Shown: positions 27,136 to 36,531, counted from the first letter of the stretch. The stretch is 64,000 nt of DNA from 39-52-133 sp035531075 (GCA_035531075.1 DATKTO010000022.1:1-64000); one strand, 5' to 3'. Notes: generated by a model not told the origin, from the letters alone. Made by a program: numbers and translations.

Positions 27136-28372
27136 AGCGCAAAGCCTCCGCAGGTTGAGTTTGCGCGGCGCGCCAGCTCGGGTAGAGCGTGGCGACGATG
27201 CTGATCACAAAAGAAAATACCGACACTACGATGACGTCTGCGCGTTGCAGGTCGGACGGCAGCTCGCTGATGAAGTACACATCCTTGGCGAGGAATTGCA
27301 CGCCGAACAGGTGCTCGATGAAAGGAACAATTGTGCCGATGTTGACGGCGATCAATATCCCGCCCACTACGCCGATCAACAGCCCGGTGAGGCCGATCAC
27401 CACCCCCTGCACCATGAAGATTTTCATGATGCTGACAGGCGAGGCGCCCAACGTGCGCAGGATCGCGATATCGGCCTGCTTGTCGGTCACCGCCATCACC
27501 AGCGTGGAGACGATATTGAAGGCGGCCACCGCGACAATCAGCGACAGGATGATGAACATCATCTTCTTTTCCATCTGCACTGCGCTAAAGTAGTTGGCGT
27601 TCTGCCGCGTCCAGTCGCTGGTGAAAAGATTGTGCGGCAGATTGGTATCCAGCTCGGCGGCCACGCTGCGTGCCTGGTCGAGATCGTTCAGGCGCGCACT
27701 GATGCCGCTGACCGTCTCGCCCATGCGATACAGCTTTTGCGCATCGCTCATGTGGATCAGCGCAAGCGCATTGTCGTAAGGGGACATGCCGATTTCGAAA
27801 ATACCCACGACATGAAACTGTTTCAAACGCGGCACCATGCCGGCGGGAGTGATCTGGCCCTGCGGCGTGATCAGCAGTATGCTTTCGCCCACCCGTGCGC
27901 CGAGCGAGCGCGCAAGATCAATGCCCAGCACGATGCCAAACTCGCCCGCGCGCAGGTTGGCCAGCTTGCCCATCTTCATTTTGTCGCTCAACTGGGTGAG
28001 GCGGTCTTCCGCCTCGGGCAAGATGCCGCGCACCATCACGCCCTGCACGTTTTCGTTCTGCGACAACATGCCCTGCCCGCTGATAAAGGGCGCTGCGGCA
28101 AGGACCCCGGGATGGGTGGCGACAATTTTTTCTATCGGTTGCCAGTCGGCAATGGAGCCGCTATCGCTGGCAACCTGCAGATGGGGCGTTACGCCCAGTA
28201 TGCGCGCGCGAATTTCCTTCTGGAAACCGTTCATCACCGACAGCACGATGATCAGCGCCGCCACGCCCAGCGCAATGCCGAGCATGGAAATCATCGAGAT
28301 GAACGAGATGAAATGGTTGCGTTTTTTTGCGCGGGTGTAACGCAGGCCGATAAAGAGTTCGTAGGGAGACAA
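27128..28372 (-). CDS. lolC: Lipoprotein-releasing ABC transporter permease LolC/LolE
   Basis: A 414-residue permease opening with the typical LolC/E N-terminus (YELFIGLRYTRAKKRNHFISFISMISMLGIALGV split over TM1). A MacB-like periplasmic domain (about 50-240) and three C-terminal membrane segments with the FtsX domain (about 265-405) follow. Only one permease gene accompanies lolD, so a homodimeric LolF-like system, or a second copy elsewhere, is likely. Divergent from the HIT-like gene. Confidence 0.94.
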   Translation of the reverse strand: MSPYELFIGLRYTRAKKRNHFISFISMISMLGIALGVAALIIVLSVMNGFQKEIRARILGVTPHLQVASDSGSIADWQPIEKIVATHPGVLAAAPFISGQGMLSQNENVQGVMVRGILPEAEDRLTQLSDKMKMGKLANLRAGEFGIVLGIDLARSLGARVGESILLITPQGQITPAGMVPRLKQFHVVGIFEIGMSPYDNALALIHMSDAQKLYRMGETVSGISARLNDLDQARSVAAELDTNLPHNLFTSDWTRQNANYFSAVQMEKKMMFIILSLIVAVAAFNIVSTLVMAVTDKQADIAILRTLGASPVSIMKIFMVQGVVIGLTGLLIGVVGGILIAVNIGTIVPFIEHLFGVQFLAKDVYFISELPSDLQRADVIVVSVFSFVISIVATLYPSWRAAQTQPAEALRYE

Positions 28373-28475
28373 GATGGACTCAACTTAAATTAAACGGGGC
28401 GCTAGTTTGCCATAAGAGGCGGGGCTGCGGGAGGCAACTTATGTTGGCTGTCGCATCAGCATTGCTGCTTACCGT

Positions 28476-28481
28476 TATAAT
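28476..28481 (+). promoter_or_regulatory. Consensus -10 box upstream of the HIT-like gene
   Basis: A perfect TATAAT lies 32 nt before the ATG at 28514 in the 141-bp divergent gap with lolC. No good -35 hexamer is found at 16-18 bp, so the promoter may depend on an activator or not be used. Confidence 0.35.
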
Positions 28482-28513
28482 CGCGCATCTTTATATGAAT
28501 CATCGCACTGCTT

Positions 28514-29545
28514 ATGACTGATCATCCGTTTGCCACCCTGGAATCATTCCAGCATGCCTTTTCCTCGGGCCTATCCGGCCTGCTGCAAAAGGGCGGACTG
28601 GGGCCGTTCATTCTGGTGTGTGCCAATGCCAGTTTTGACCGGCGCGTGGAAGCTGCCACGGCTGAAGGGCTGGCGGCGCTGTATCAGTCATTGAGCACGG
28701 AATATGTGGATGCCTTGTCTAACGGCAAACCGATTCAAGTTGTTGAAGAAGATTTGCTGGTGTTTCTCAAGCTGCATGCGGTGGGCTTTGCGCGACTGCA
28801 GGCCACCGAAATTCGCCATGCCGGGCCGTGGGAGGTGCAGTTTAATCAGTTGCGTTCGTTCCGTCCCAGGCGCATCACCACGCAGGTGCCGCAGACGCTG
28901 CATGTGCCGTTTGACGAAGCAGGCTTTCATTTCAACAAGCCATTTATGCAGAAGGAAGCATTCTGGAATGGCAAATTGAGCGGCCGCCATGCTGCGCTGT
29001 ACTACAACAAATATCCTTTCGTCGATTTCCACGGCTTGCTGGTGCCTGAGCGTGAGAGCTGCCTGCCGCAGTTTCTCAGCGAGGCGCATCATTTTTACCT
29101 GTGGCAGGCCACGCTTGATCTCGCGCGCGCGCTGGACGGCGTCGGCTTTGGCTACAATTCGCTGGGTGCCTTTGCCTCGGTCAACCACCTGCATTTTCAG
29201 ATGTTTGTTAAACCTGCAGGCCTGCCGGTGATGGCTGCAGAGTGGCAGCACAACGGCGGTGCCACACCTTACCCCGCGCAGTGCGCGGCATTTAATACAC
29301 CTGCTGCGGCCTGGGCGTATTTGAGCGAATTGCATCAGAAAAACACGCCGTACAATCTGCTCTACAGCAAGGACCGGCTGTATGTTTTTCCGCGCAAAAA
29401 ACAAGGCTGTTACGCACAGCCAGACTGGACCAGCGGTTTCACCTGGCATGAGCTGGCGGGCGGCATGATTACCTTCAACCGCGAAAGCTATGCCAGTCTT
29501 GACCAGGCGACGATAGCGCAGCAGCTGGCCAAGCTGGTTTTATAA
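28514..29545 (+). CDS. HIT-superfamily nucleotidyltransferase-like protein (GDP-galactose phosphorylase-like)
   Basis: A 343-residue protein that is not a standard enzyme name. The region GYNSLGAFASVNHLHFQ (about 215-231) contains an HxHxQ site like the catalytic histidine motif of the HIT superfamily. It most resembles GDP-L-galactose/GDP-D-glucose phosphorylases (plant VTC2, animal GDPGP1), where a similar NHLHFQ segment occurs. FVDFHGLLVPER near 172 matches the strand that binds the sugar nucleotide in such enzymes. It would transfer or phosphorolyse a nucleotidyl group; the substrate is unknown. It lies 2 bases before the next gene, forming a two-gene operon. Confidence 0.7.
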   Translation: MTDHPFATLESFQHAFSSGLSGLLQKGGLGPFILVCANASFDRRVEAATAEGLAALYQSLSTEYVDALSNGKPIQVVEEDLLVFLKLHAVGFARLQATEIRHAGPWEVQFNQLRSFRPRRITTQVPQTLHVPFDEAGFHFNKPFMQKEAFWNGKLSGRHAALYYNKYPFVDFHGLLVPERESCLPQFLSEAHHFYLWQATLDLARALDGVGFGYNSLGAFASVNHLHFQMFVKPAGLPVMAAEWQHNGGATPYPAQCAAFNTPAAAWAYLSELHQKNTPYNLLYSKDRLYVFPRKKQGCYAQPDWTSGFTWHELAGGMITFNRESYASLDQATIAQQLAKLVL

Positions 29546-29547
29546 GC

Positions 29548-30561
29548 ATGAAGAAAATACACGTCGTCATCCCCGATCTTTTTTTGCCGCAGCAACTGGC
29601 TGCCTATGCCAGCGGTGATCTGCGTTTGCCTGCGCTGGAAAAAGTGCTGGCCCGCGCGAGGGTAGAAGCGCGCCACACCGATACGCTGGAGAGGTGGTTG
29701 TGCGAGCATTTCGGCGTGGATGATATGGCGATTGCGCCGCTGACCCTGCTTGCGGATGGCGTGCAGCCGGGAGAATCTTACTGGTTGCGCGCCGATCCGG
29801 TAGGCATCAGCATGCAGCGCGACCAGACGATCCTGCAGGCAGATATTGCGCTGACTGCGGAGGAGGCCGCGCAATTGTGCGCGAGCCTGAATGCGCATTT
29901 TGCAGCAGACGGTTTGCACTTTGTCGCTCCCCATCCGCAACGCTGGTATCTGCAGCTGGAGCAGGTACCCGCGCTGCAGACCCATCCTTTGCCACAGGTG
30001 GTGGGGGCTGATATTCATGCGCATTTGCCCAGCGGCGGGGATGCCTTGCGCTGGCACAGTGTGTTCAATGAAATCCAGATGTTGTTCTATGAGCATGCGG
30101 TGAATCAGGCGCGCGAGCAGCGCGGAGAGCTGCCCGTCAGCGGCGTGTGGTTGTGGGGAGGCGGTAAAGCTGCAAAAGATTTAGGCCGGGCTTTTGCCTG
30201 CGTGGCCGGTGACAGTGAGCTTGCAACTGCCTTTGCCCAGGCTGCGGGCATTCCTGTTGTGCAATCTGTGGCGCAGATGCTGCGCGGCGTGGGGAGCGGC
30301 GACTGCCTGCTGGTTTGGGAAGGCTTGCGCGCTGCGCTGCAAAATGCCGATATAGGCAAGTGGCGCAGCAGGTTGCAGCAGTTTGAAAACGAGTATGCGG
30401 TGCCACTGCTGGCAGCCTTGTCGGCAGGACTGGTTGAACAGATTACGCTGGATGTGTTGAGCGAAGGTGCATCGCGCCGCTATGTGCTGACACGCGCTGC
30501 GCGATGGAAGCTGTGGCGTTTGCCCAAGCCACTGTTGCATTACGCGCTGGTGACGCATTAG
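29548..30561 (+). CDS. Conserved protein related to cofactor-independent phosphoglycerate mutases (COG4255-like)
   Basis: A 337-residue protein of a group found mainly in beta- and gammaproteobacteria. It is often annotated as phosphoglycerate mutase or regulatory protein without experimental support. It starts VVIPDLFLPQQ. The middle part contains GADIHAHLPSGGDALRWHSVFNEIQML, split by conserved charged residues, and SGVWLWGGGKAAKDL, recalling the alkaline-phosphatase-fold PGM in its WLWG segment. The usual full set of metal ligands and the active-site serine is not evident, so enzyme activity is doubtful. It follows the HIT-like gene with a 2-base gap. Confidence 0.55.
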   Translation: MKKIHVVIPDLFLPQQLAAYASGDLRLPALEKVLARARVEARHTDTLERWLCEHFGVDDMAIAPLTLLADGVQPGESYWLRADPVGISMQRDQTILQADIALTAEEAAQLCASLNAHFAADGLHFVAPHPQRWYLQLEQVPALQTHPLPQVVGADIHAHLPSGGDALRWHSVFNEIQMLFYEHAVNQAREQRGELPVSGVWLWGGGKAAKDLGRAFACVAGDSELATAFAQAAGIPVVQSVAQMLRGVGSGDCLLVWEGLRAALQNADIGKWRSRLQQFENEYAVPLLAALSAGLVEQITLDVLSEGASRRYVLTRAARWKLWRLPKPLLHYALVTH

Positions 30562-30637
30562 ATGCAAGCAAGATACCCCTTAATCAAATTCCCGCTATCC
30601 TGTATCATAGCGTTTGTCCCAATAGATAGCGTGGCCT

Positions 30638-31603
30638 ATGAAAGTTACCTTTTTAGATTTTGAGCAAACAGTTTCCGACCTGGAAAACAAGATAGAAGAG
30701 CTGCGCTTTGTGCAGGATGACTCAGCCGTAGATATTTCAACAGAGATCAATCAGCTGCAAAAAAAGAGCCAGACGCTCACCAAGGATATCTACGCCAAGC
30801 TTACGCCATGGCAAATCTCCCAGGTTTCACGTCACCCGCAGCGCCCATATACTCTTGATTATATTGAACATTTATTCACAGACTTCGAGGAGTTGCACGG
30901 CGACCGTTCGTATGCCGACGATGCTGCGATTGTTGGCGGATTGGCGCGTTTCAACGGCCAGAGCGTAATGGTGATCGGCCACCAGAAGGGCCGCGACACC
31001 AAAGAACGCCAGTACCGAAATTTCGGCATGCCACGTCCCGAGGGCTACCGCAAGGCGATGCGCCTGATGCGCCTGGCAGAAAAATTCGGCATCCCTATCA
31101 TGACTTTCATCGACACACCGGGTGCTTATCCCGGCGTGGGCGCGGAGGAGCGCGGCCAGTCCGAAGCCATCGGCAAAAACCTGTATGTGATGGCTGAGCT
31201 GCGCGTGCCGCTGATCTGCACCATCATCGGCGAAGGCGGCTCCGGCGGCGCGCTGGCGATTGCGGTGGGCGACACCATGCTGATGCTGCAGTACGCGACT
31301 TACTCGGTTATTTCCCCCGAAGGCTGCGCTTCCATTCTGTGGAAGAGTGCGGACAAGGCACCGGACGCCGCGGAAACGCTGGGCATCACCGCCACACGCC
31401 TGAAAGCGCTGGGGCTGGTGGACAAGATAATCAGCGAGCCGCTGGGCGGTGCGCATCGCGACTATCCTGCAATGATGGATACCCTGAAAAAGGCCTTGCA
31501 GGATTCGCTTAAGCAGGTGCAGAGCCAGACCATGGAGCAGATGCTGCAAGCCCGTTTTGCCCGCTTGATGAGTTATGGCAAATTCAAGGAAGTCGAGCTT
31601 TAA
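30638..31603 (+). CDS. accA: Acetyl-CoA carboxylase carboxyltransferase subunit alpha
   Basis: The 321-residue AccA pairs with AccD to transfer the carboxyl group from biotin to acetyl-CoA, giving malonyl-CoA for fatty-acid synthesis. It opens with the standard TFLDFEQTVSDLENKIEEL. It also has PEGYRKAMRLMRLAEKFG and the glycine-rich oxyanion-hole motif GEGGSGGALAIAVGD (about 199-213). Length matches E. coli AccA (319). The end overlaps tilS by 29 bases, a frequent gene pair in betaproteobacteria. Confidence 0.97.
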   Translation: MKVTFLDFEQTVSDLENKIEELRFVQDDSAVDISTEINQLQKKSQTLTKDIYAKLTPWQISQVSRHPQRPYTLDYIEHLFTDFEELHGDRSYADDAAIVGGLARFNGQSVMVIGHQKGRDTKERQYRNFGMPRPEGYRKAMRLMRLAEKFGIPIMTFIDTPGAYPGVGAEERGQSEAIGKNLYVMAELRVPLICTIIGEGGSGGALAIAVGDTMLMLQYATYSVISPEGCASILWKSADKAPDAAETLGITATRLKALGLVDKIISEPLGGAHRDYPAMMDTLKKALQDSLKQVQSQTMEQMLQARFARLMSYGKFKEVEL

Positions 31604-32939
31604 TCTTTCCGAGCGTGTCGCTGACACGCTCACCTCAATAGTTCCACGCGGAAGTTCCCTGTTGCTAGGCTTAAGTGGCGGCGTCGATTCGGTCGTGCTG
31701 CTGCATCTGCTCGCGCAACTTTCTCCGCGATTTTCCTGGAAGCTAAGCGCACTGCATGTGCATCACGGCATCAGCACCCATGCCGACAGCTGGGCTGCAT
31801 TCTGCTCCGGGCTGTGCGCGACATATTCAGTTCCCCTGCTGGTAGAGCGTGTGGACATCAATCCCCTGCGCGCCATGGGCATAGAGGCGGCTGCGCGGCA
31901 ATTGCGCCATGCAGCGCTGGCGCGGCAGAAAGTGGATTTCATCGCGCTGGCGCACCACCGCGACGACCAGGCCGAAACCCTGCTGCTGCAGTTGCTGCGC
32001 GGCGCGGGGGTGCGCGGTGCCAGCGCCATGCAGATGCACCAACCGCGTAAAAATGCGCCAGCCTTGTTGCGCCCCCTGCTTGATGTGGAGCGCAGCGTGC
32101 TGGAGGCGTATGCCGGCGAGCATGGCCTGCGCTGGGTGGAAGACGACAGCAACGAGGATGTGAGCTACCCGCGCAATTTTCTGCGGCATAGAGTATTGCC
32201 GGTGCTGCAACAGCGCTTTCCCGCTTATCGCGCCACACTGGCGCGCAGCGCCAGCCATTTTGCCGAGGCGGCCGAGCTGCTGGACGAACTGGCGGCACAG
32301 GATGCCCGCGAAGCGATAGAGGGCGAGCGCCTGAGCGTTGCGGCGCTGCGCCAGTTAGGCAGCGCGCGCGGCAAAAATCTGCTGCGCTATTTTCTGGCGA
32401 CGCGTGGCGCGCCCATTCCCGACTCTAGCCGTTTGGCCGAAATGCTGCGCCAGCTGTGCGTGGCTGGCGAGGGTGCGCAGATACGCATCACCTGGCAGGG
32501 CTGGCAGCTGCGCTGTTACCAGGAACGCGCTTATGCCTTGCCTGTGACGCTTCCAGTCGCCAATTTTTCTATCGTATGGCAGGGGGAAGCTGAAATGGTC
32601 CTGCCAGCATCGCATGGTGTACTGCATTTCGAGCATGTCGCCGGCCGGGGGCTGAGCCTGGCCAGGCTGCAGCAAGGTGTGGTGACGATACGCCCGCGCC
32701 ACGGTAGTGAAAATATCAAGCTGGATGCCGCGCGTCCGCGCCAGAGTCTGCGCAATTTGCTGCAACAGCAGGGGGTGCCGCCCTGGCAGCGGGAACTATT
32801 ACCATTGCTGCATTGTGGTGATGAGCTGGTGCGGGTACCCGGTGTGGCAATGTCTGCCGCTTATGCCGCGCAAGCGAATGAGCCTGGGGTACTGGTGCGC
32901 TGGCAATATTGGTCTAAGCTGCAAAGCAGCCAGGCATGA
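31575..32939 (+). CDS. tilS: tRNA(Ile)-lysidine synthase
   Basis: TilS attaches lysine to C34 of the CAU-anticodon tRNA-Ile, changing its decoding from AUG to AUA; it is essential. The 454-residue protein has the N-type ATP pyrophosphatase motif LSGGVDS (33-39), the HHRDDQAET segment (about 130) and the C-terminal TilS domains (about 250-440). The start at 31575 lies within the end of accA, so translation is probably coupled. A later start is possible, but the chosen one keeps the usual spacing before the P-loop. Confidence 0.94.
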   Translation: MANSRKSSFNLSERVADTLTSIVPRGSSLLLGLSGGVDSVVLLHLLAQLSPRFSWKLSALHVHHGISTHADSWAAFCSGLCATYSVPLLVERVDINPLRAMGIEAAARQLRHAALARQKVDFIALAHHRDDQAETLLLQLLRGAGVRGASAMQMHQPRKNAPALLRPLLDVERSVLEAYAGEHGLRWVEDDSNEDVSYPRNFLRHRVLPVLQQRFPAYRATLARSASHFAEAAELLDELAAQDAREAIEGERLSVAALRQLGSARGKNLLRYFLATRGAPIPDSSRLAEMLRQLCVAGEGAQIRITWQGWQLRCYQERAYALPVTLPVANFSIVWQGEAEMVLPASHGVLHFEHVAGRGLSLARLQQGVVTIRPRHGSENIKLDAARPRQSLRNLLQQQGVPPWQRELLPLLHCGDELVRVPGVAMSAAYAAQANEPGVLVRWQYWSKLQSSQA

Positions 32940-33020
32940 CTGCCCTGCAAGTTGTGTGTTTGAATTGTGATTGGAGAGAGTGTAAGGTGTGCGTTAATTA
33001 AGTGTTTATTAATGCCGGCG

Positions 33021-33049
33021 TTGCATAAAAACAGTGTTTCTTATATAAC
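33021..33049 (+). promoter_or_regulatory. Sigma-70 promoter for dctP
   Basis: TTGCAT (33021-33026), a 17-bp spacer and TATAAC (33044-33049) form a close match to the consensus, 37 nt before the dctP ATG. A strong ribosome binding site (AGGGAGGG) lies between the promoter and the start codon. Together they suggest good expression of the transporter's binding protein. Confidence 0.6.
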
Positions 33050-33085
33050 AATACAACGAGTCTTATAACCAAGGGAGGGTGAATC

Positions 33086-34120
33086 ATGAAAAAGATAAAT
33101 GTCTTGCTGGGTATTCTGCTGTTATCCATTTCGGCGATGTCTCTGGCTGAGCCGGTTGTGATCAAATTCAGCCATGTGGTTGCTCCTGATACGCCCAAGG
33201 GTAAGGCTGCAGAAAAATTCAAGCAGCTGGTGGAAGAGCGCAGCAAAGGCGCGATGAAAGTCGAGATATATCCCAACAGCCAGTTGTACAAAGACCGTGA
33301 GGAGCTGGAAGCGCTGCAGCTAGGTGCAGTGCAGATGCTTGCGCCATCGATGGCCAAGTTTGGCCCGCTGGGTGCGCGCGAGTTTGAGTTGTTCGATCTG
33401 CCGTTTATGTTCCCCAACAAGGAAACGCTGTATCGCACCATGGATGGTGTCGTCGGCAAGCGCCTGTTCAACAAGCTGGAGACAAAGGGGATTGTTGGTC
33501 TGGCATACTGGGACAACGGCTTCAAGCAGATGAGCGCCAACAAGCCTATGCACAGAGTGGCCGATTTCAATGGTCTGAAGATGCGCATACAGTCTTCCAA
33601 AGTGCTGGATGCGCAAATGAAGGCGCTGGGTGCGATGCCGCAGGTGATGGCATTCAGCGAGGTGTATACCGCGTTGCAGCAGGGCGTGGTGGATGGAACG
33701 GAGAATCCTCTGTCCAATGTATATACGCAGAAAATGCACGAGGTGCAGAAGCATATGACCATGTCCGATCATGGCTATCTTGGCTACGCGGTCATCACCA
33801 ACAAAAAATTCTGGGACGGGCTGACAGCAGACCAGCGCAACTTGATCGCGCAGGCGATGAAAGAGGCGACGGTGTATGAACGCAGCATTGCCCAGCAGGA
33901 AAATGACGAATCCCTGGCCAAGATACGCGCGGCTAAGACAACCGAGATCTACACCCTGACCGATGCTGAACGTGCGGAGTGGATGAAAGCACTGTTGCCC
34001 GTGCATAAGGAATTTGAAGGCGTGGTAGGCAAGGAAAATCTTCAGGAGGTTTACGACATCGCCGCGCAGGTAGCGAAGGAGGCAGCGCCTGCAGCAAAAA
34101 AATTAGCGACAAAGAGATAA
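33086..34120 (+). CDS. dctP: TRAP transporter solute-binding protein DctP
   Basis: A 344-residue periplasmic binding protein with a signal peptide (about 1-21, ending SLA) and the DctP family core, beginning VVIKFSHVVAPDTPKG. Its closest class is the C4-dicarboxylate binders, where DctP delivers malate, succinate or fumarate to the DctQM permease. The substrate-pairing arginine is plausibly in MRIQSSKVLDAQMKALGA (about 170). A good promoter and ribosome binding site precede it, and a terminator follows before dctQ. Confidence 0.92.
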   Translation: MKKINVLLGILLLSISAMSLAEPVVIKFSHVVAPDTPKGKAAEKFKQLVEERSKGAMKVEIYPNSQLYKDREELEALQLGAVQMLAPSMAKFGPLGAREFELFDLPFMFPNKETLYRTMDGVVGKRLFNKLETKGIVGLAYWDNGFKQMSANKPMHRVADFNGLKMRIQSSKVLDAQMKALGAMPQVMAFSEVYTALQQGVVDGTENPLSNVYTQKMHEVQKHMTMSDHGYLGYAVITNKKFWDGLTADQRNLIAQAMKEATVYERSIAQQENDESLAKIRAAKTTEIYTLTDAERAEWMKALLPVHKEFEGVVGKENLQEVYDIAAQVAKEAAPAAKKLATKR

Positions 34121-34136
34121 GGAATGACGCTGAGAG

Positions 34137-34161
34137 CCCCGGTTATGCCGGGGTTTTTTTT
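34137..34161 (+). terminator. Rho-independent terminator between dctP and dctQ
   Basis: CCCCGG (34137-34142) pairs with CCGGGG (34148-34153) around a 5-nt loop and is followed by eight T residues. It lies inside the 72-bp gap between dctP and dctQ. A terminator here would make much more binding protein than permease, with readthrough supplying dctQM. Confidence 0.88.
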
Positions 34162-34192
34162 GTGGTTTTAGGTCTAATCCCGGATTTAAATA

Positions 34193-34732
34193 ATGATTAA
34201 TCGCATACTCGACAGGCTGGAAGAATGGCTGATCGCCTCTTTCATGGGCCTGGCTACGCTGGTGATTTTTTTTGCGGTCGTGCATCGCTATACCTCCGGC
34301 ATCCCCTGGTTATGGCAATACACCCGCCATCTCAGCACCAGCTGGACGCAGGAATTGTGTATCTACCTGTTTATCTGGATGGCCAAGTTTGGCGCGGCCT
34401 ATGGTGTGCGCACCGGCATCCACGTCGGCGTGGATGTGCTGGTACGCAGTCTGACGCCGGCCAGGCAGCGATTTTTTGTTATCCTGAGCCTGGTCAGCGG
34501 AGCATTTTTTACCGCAACCATTGCATTGCTTGGTGGAAAATTCGTGCATTTTATTTATGTTACCGGACAGATTTCTCCCGACCTGGAAATGCCGATGTGG
34601 ATTATTTACCTCGCCATTCCGCTGGGTTCGTCGCTGATGTGTTACCGCTTCCTGCAGGTTCTGTGGCATTACCTGAAGAGCGGTGAGTTGCCCGTTCATA
34701 CATACGGCGGCGATATAGAGGTGGCGGCATGA
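34193..34732 (+). CDS. dctQ: TRAP transporter small permease DctQ
   Basis: A 179-residue membrane protein with four hydrophobic segments (about 13-35, 55-75, 96-118, 137-157), the DctQ layout. It forms the smaller membrane subunit of the Na+-driven TRAP transporter and links the binding protein to the large subunit. The WTQELCIYLFIWMAKFGAAY segment is characteristic. It overlaps dctM by 4 bases (ATGA), so the two permease genes are coupled. No strong ribosome binding site is seen before its ATG. Confidence 0.92.
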   Translation: MINRILDRLEEWLIASFMGLATLVIFFAVVHRYTSGIPWLWQYTRHLSTSWTQELCIYLFIWMAKFGAAYGVRTGIHVGVDVLVRSLTPARQRFFVILSLVSGAFFTATIALLGGKFVHFIYVTGQISPDLEMPMWIIYLAIPLGSSLMCYRFLQVLWHYLKSGELPVHTYGGDIEVAA

Positions 34733-36015
34733 ACGCGCTCATCATCTTTGTGTTGCTGGTGGCACTGCTGCTGACCGGCATGCCTATTTCGATTGCACTG
34801 GGCATGTCGGTGCTGGCTTTTTTATATGCCTTCTCCACCATCCCGGTGGAAATCATCTCGCAGCGACTGTTTACCGGGCTGGATCAGTTTGCGATTATGG
34901 CGATTCCATTTTTCATCCTGGCTGGTGCTTTTCTGACCTCGGGTGGGGTGGCTGCGCGCATCGTGAATTTTGCCACCACGCTGGTCGGTGCGATGCGCGG
35001 TGGTCTTGCGCTGTCAGCGGTGCTGTCATGCGCTTTTTTTGCAGCCTTGTCGGGCTCCAGCCCGGCGACAGTCGTTGCGATCGGTTCCATCATGATTCCG
35101 GCGATGGTGAAGCAGGGCTACCCTAAGGCCTTTGGGGTGGGCGTGATCGCCACCTCGGGCGGGCTGGGTATTCTGATACCGCCCTCTATCGTGATGATTA
35201 TTTATGCGGTGAGCACCAATACCAGCGTAGGCCAGCTGTTTATTGCCGGTATCGTGCCGGGAGTGCTGATGGCGGTTACGCTGATGCTGGTGACCTGGCT
35301 GGTTGCAAAAAAGCATAACTACCCGACCCTGCCACAGGCCAGCCTGCGCGAGATCTGGCAGGCGTTCCGCGATTCAATCTGGGGTTTGTTGATTGTCGTC
35401 ATCGTGATAGGCGGCATCTATGGCGGGATTTTTACCCCCACCGAGGCGGCTGCAGTGAGCGCGGTGTATGCCTTTGTGATCGCGGTGTTCATCTACGGCG
35501 ATCTGAAGCTGCGCGACGTGCCGCGTGTGCTGCGTGAATCTGCCAATATGAGCGCGATGCTGCTGTACATTATTACAAACGCGATCCTGTTTTCGTTTTT
35601 GCTGACCAGCGAAAATATCCCGCAGCAGATGGCGCAATGGATCGTTGATCAGGGGCTGGCTCCATGGATGTTCCTGCTTTTTGTCAACGTGTTGCTGTTT
35701 TTTGCCGGGGATTTCATGGAGCCAAGCTCGATTATCCTTATCCTGGCGCCTATCTTCCTACCGGTGGCGATCAAGCTGGGCATAGATCCCATCCACCTCG
35801 GCATCGTGATGACCATCAACATGGAGCTGGGCATGATCACGCCGCCCGTCGGGCTGAATCTGTATGTGGCCAGCGGCCTGGCGCGCATGGGCCTGACCGA
35901 GGTCACGCTGGCCGCCGCACCGTGGATACTGGTGGTAACAGCAATCCTGCTGCTGGTGACCTATGTGCCGCAAATTGCGCTGTGGCTGCCGCATCTGATG
36001 TACGGTATTCCGTAA
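34729..36015 (+). CDS. dctM: TRAP transporter large permease DctM
   Basis: A 428-residue protein with about 12 membrane segments and the DctM signatures GSSPATVVAIGSIMIPAM (about 108-125) and GMITPPVGLNLYVASGL (about 368-384). It is the transport channel of the Na+/C4-dicarboxylate TRAP system, working with DctQ and DctP encoded just upstream. Length is typical. Confidence 0.95.
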   Translation: MNALIIFVLLVALLLTGMPISIALGMSVLAFLYAFSTIPVEIISQRLFTGLDQFAIMAIPFFILAGAFLTSGGVAARIVNFATTLVGAMRGGLALSAVLSCAFFAALSGSSPATVVAIGSIMIPAMVKQGYPKAFGVGVIATSGGLGILIPPSIVMIIYAVSTNTSVGQLFIAGIVPGVLMAVTLMLVTWLVAKKHNYPTLPQASLREIWQAFRDSIWGLLIVVIVIGGIYGGIFTPTEAAAVSAVYAFVIAVFIYGDLKLRDVPRVLRESANMSAMLLYIITNAILFSFLLTSENIPQQMAQWIVDQGLAPWMFLLFVNVLLFFAGDFMEPSSIILILAPIFLPVAIKLGIDPIHLGIVMTINMELGMITPPVGLNLYVASGLARMGLTEVTLAAAPWILVVTAILLLVTYVPQIALWLPHLMYGIP

Positions 36016-36092
36016 TACTGGGATCAACCGCACTTTGATGTTAAAATGTCAGACTGATTTTCTATTAACCTTAATTTTGTCTGGAGAAGCAC

Positions 36093-36518
36093 ATGGCTGT
36101 TGAACGTACCTTGTCGATTATCAAACCTGATGCAGTTGCCAAAAATGTCATTGGCCAGATTTACACCCGCTTTGAAGGCGCAGGCCTGAAAGTGATTGCT
36201 TCGCGCATGGTGCAATTGTCACGTCTGGAAGCAGAGGGCTTTTACGCCGTGCACCGCGCACGTCCTTTCTTCAAGGATCTGGTGGACTTCATGATCTCCG
36301 GTCCGGTGATGATCCAGGTGTTGCAGGGCGAGAACGCCATCCTGAAAAATCGCGAACTGATGGGCGCAACCGATCCGAAGAAAGCTGACAAGGGCACGAT
36401 CCGCGCCGACTTCGCCGACAGTATCGATGCCAATGCAGTACACGGTTCCGATGCGGCAGAAACAGCTGCCGTTGAAATCGGTTATTTCTTCCCTGCAATG
36501 AACGTTTACGCACGTTAA
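36093..36518 (+). CDS. ndk: Nucleoside diphosphate kinase
   Basis: The 141-residue Ndk moves the gamma-phosphate between nucleoside tri- and diphosphates through a phosphohistidine. The active-site histidine is in NAVHGSDAAETAAVEI (about residue 117). The N-terminus AVERTLSIIKPDAV is standard. CTGGAG lies just upstream of the ATG. It is the first gene of a conserved plus-strand run that continues with rlmN 13 bases later. Confidence 0.97.
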   Translation: MAVERTLSIIKPDAVAKNVIGQIYTRFEGAGLKVIASRMVQLSRLEAEGFYAVHRARPFFKDLVDFMISGPVMIQVLQGENAILKNRELMGATDPKKADKGTIRADFADSIDANAVHGSDAAETAAVEIGYFFPAMNVYAR

Positions 36519-36531
36519 TCATCACAAGAGC

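Noticed and set aside
26855..28393. 512-codon open frame opposite lolC and lolD
   Set aside because: Antisense shadow of two clearly conserved genes; its translation matches no family.
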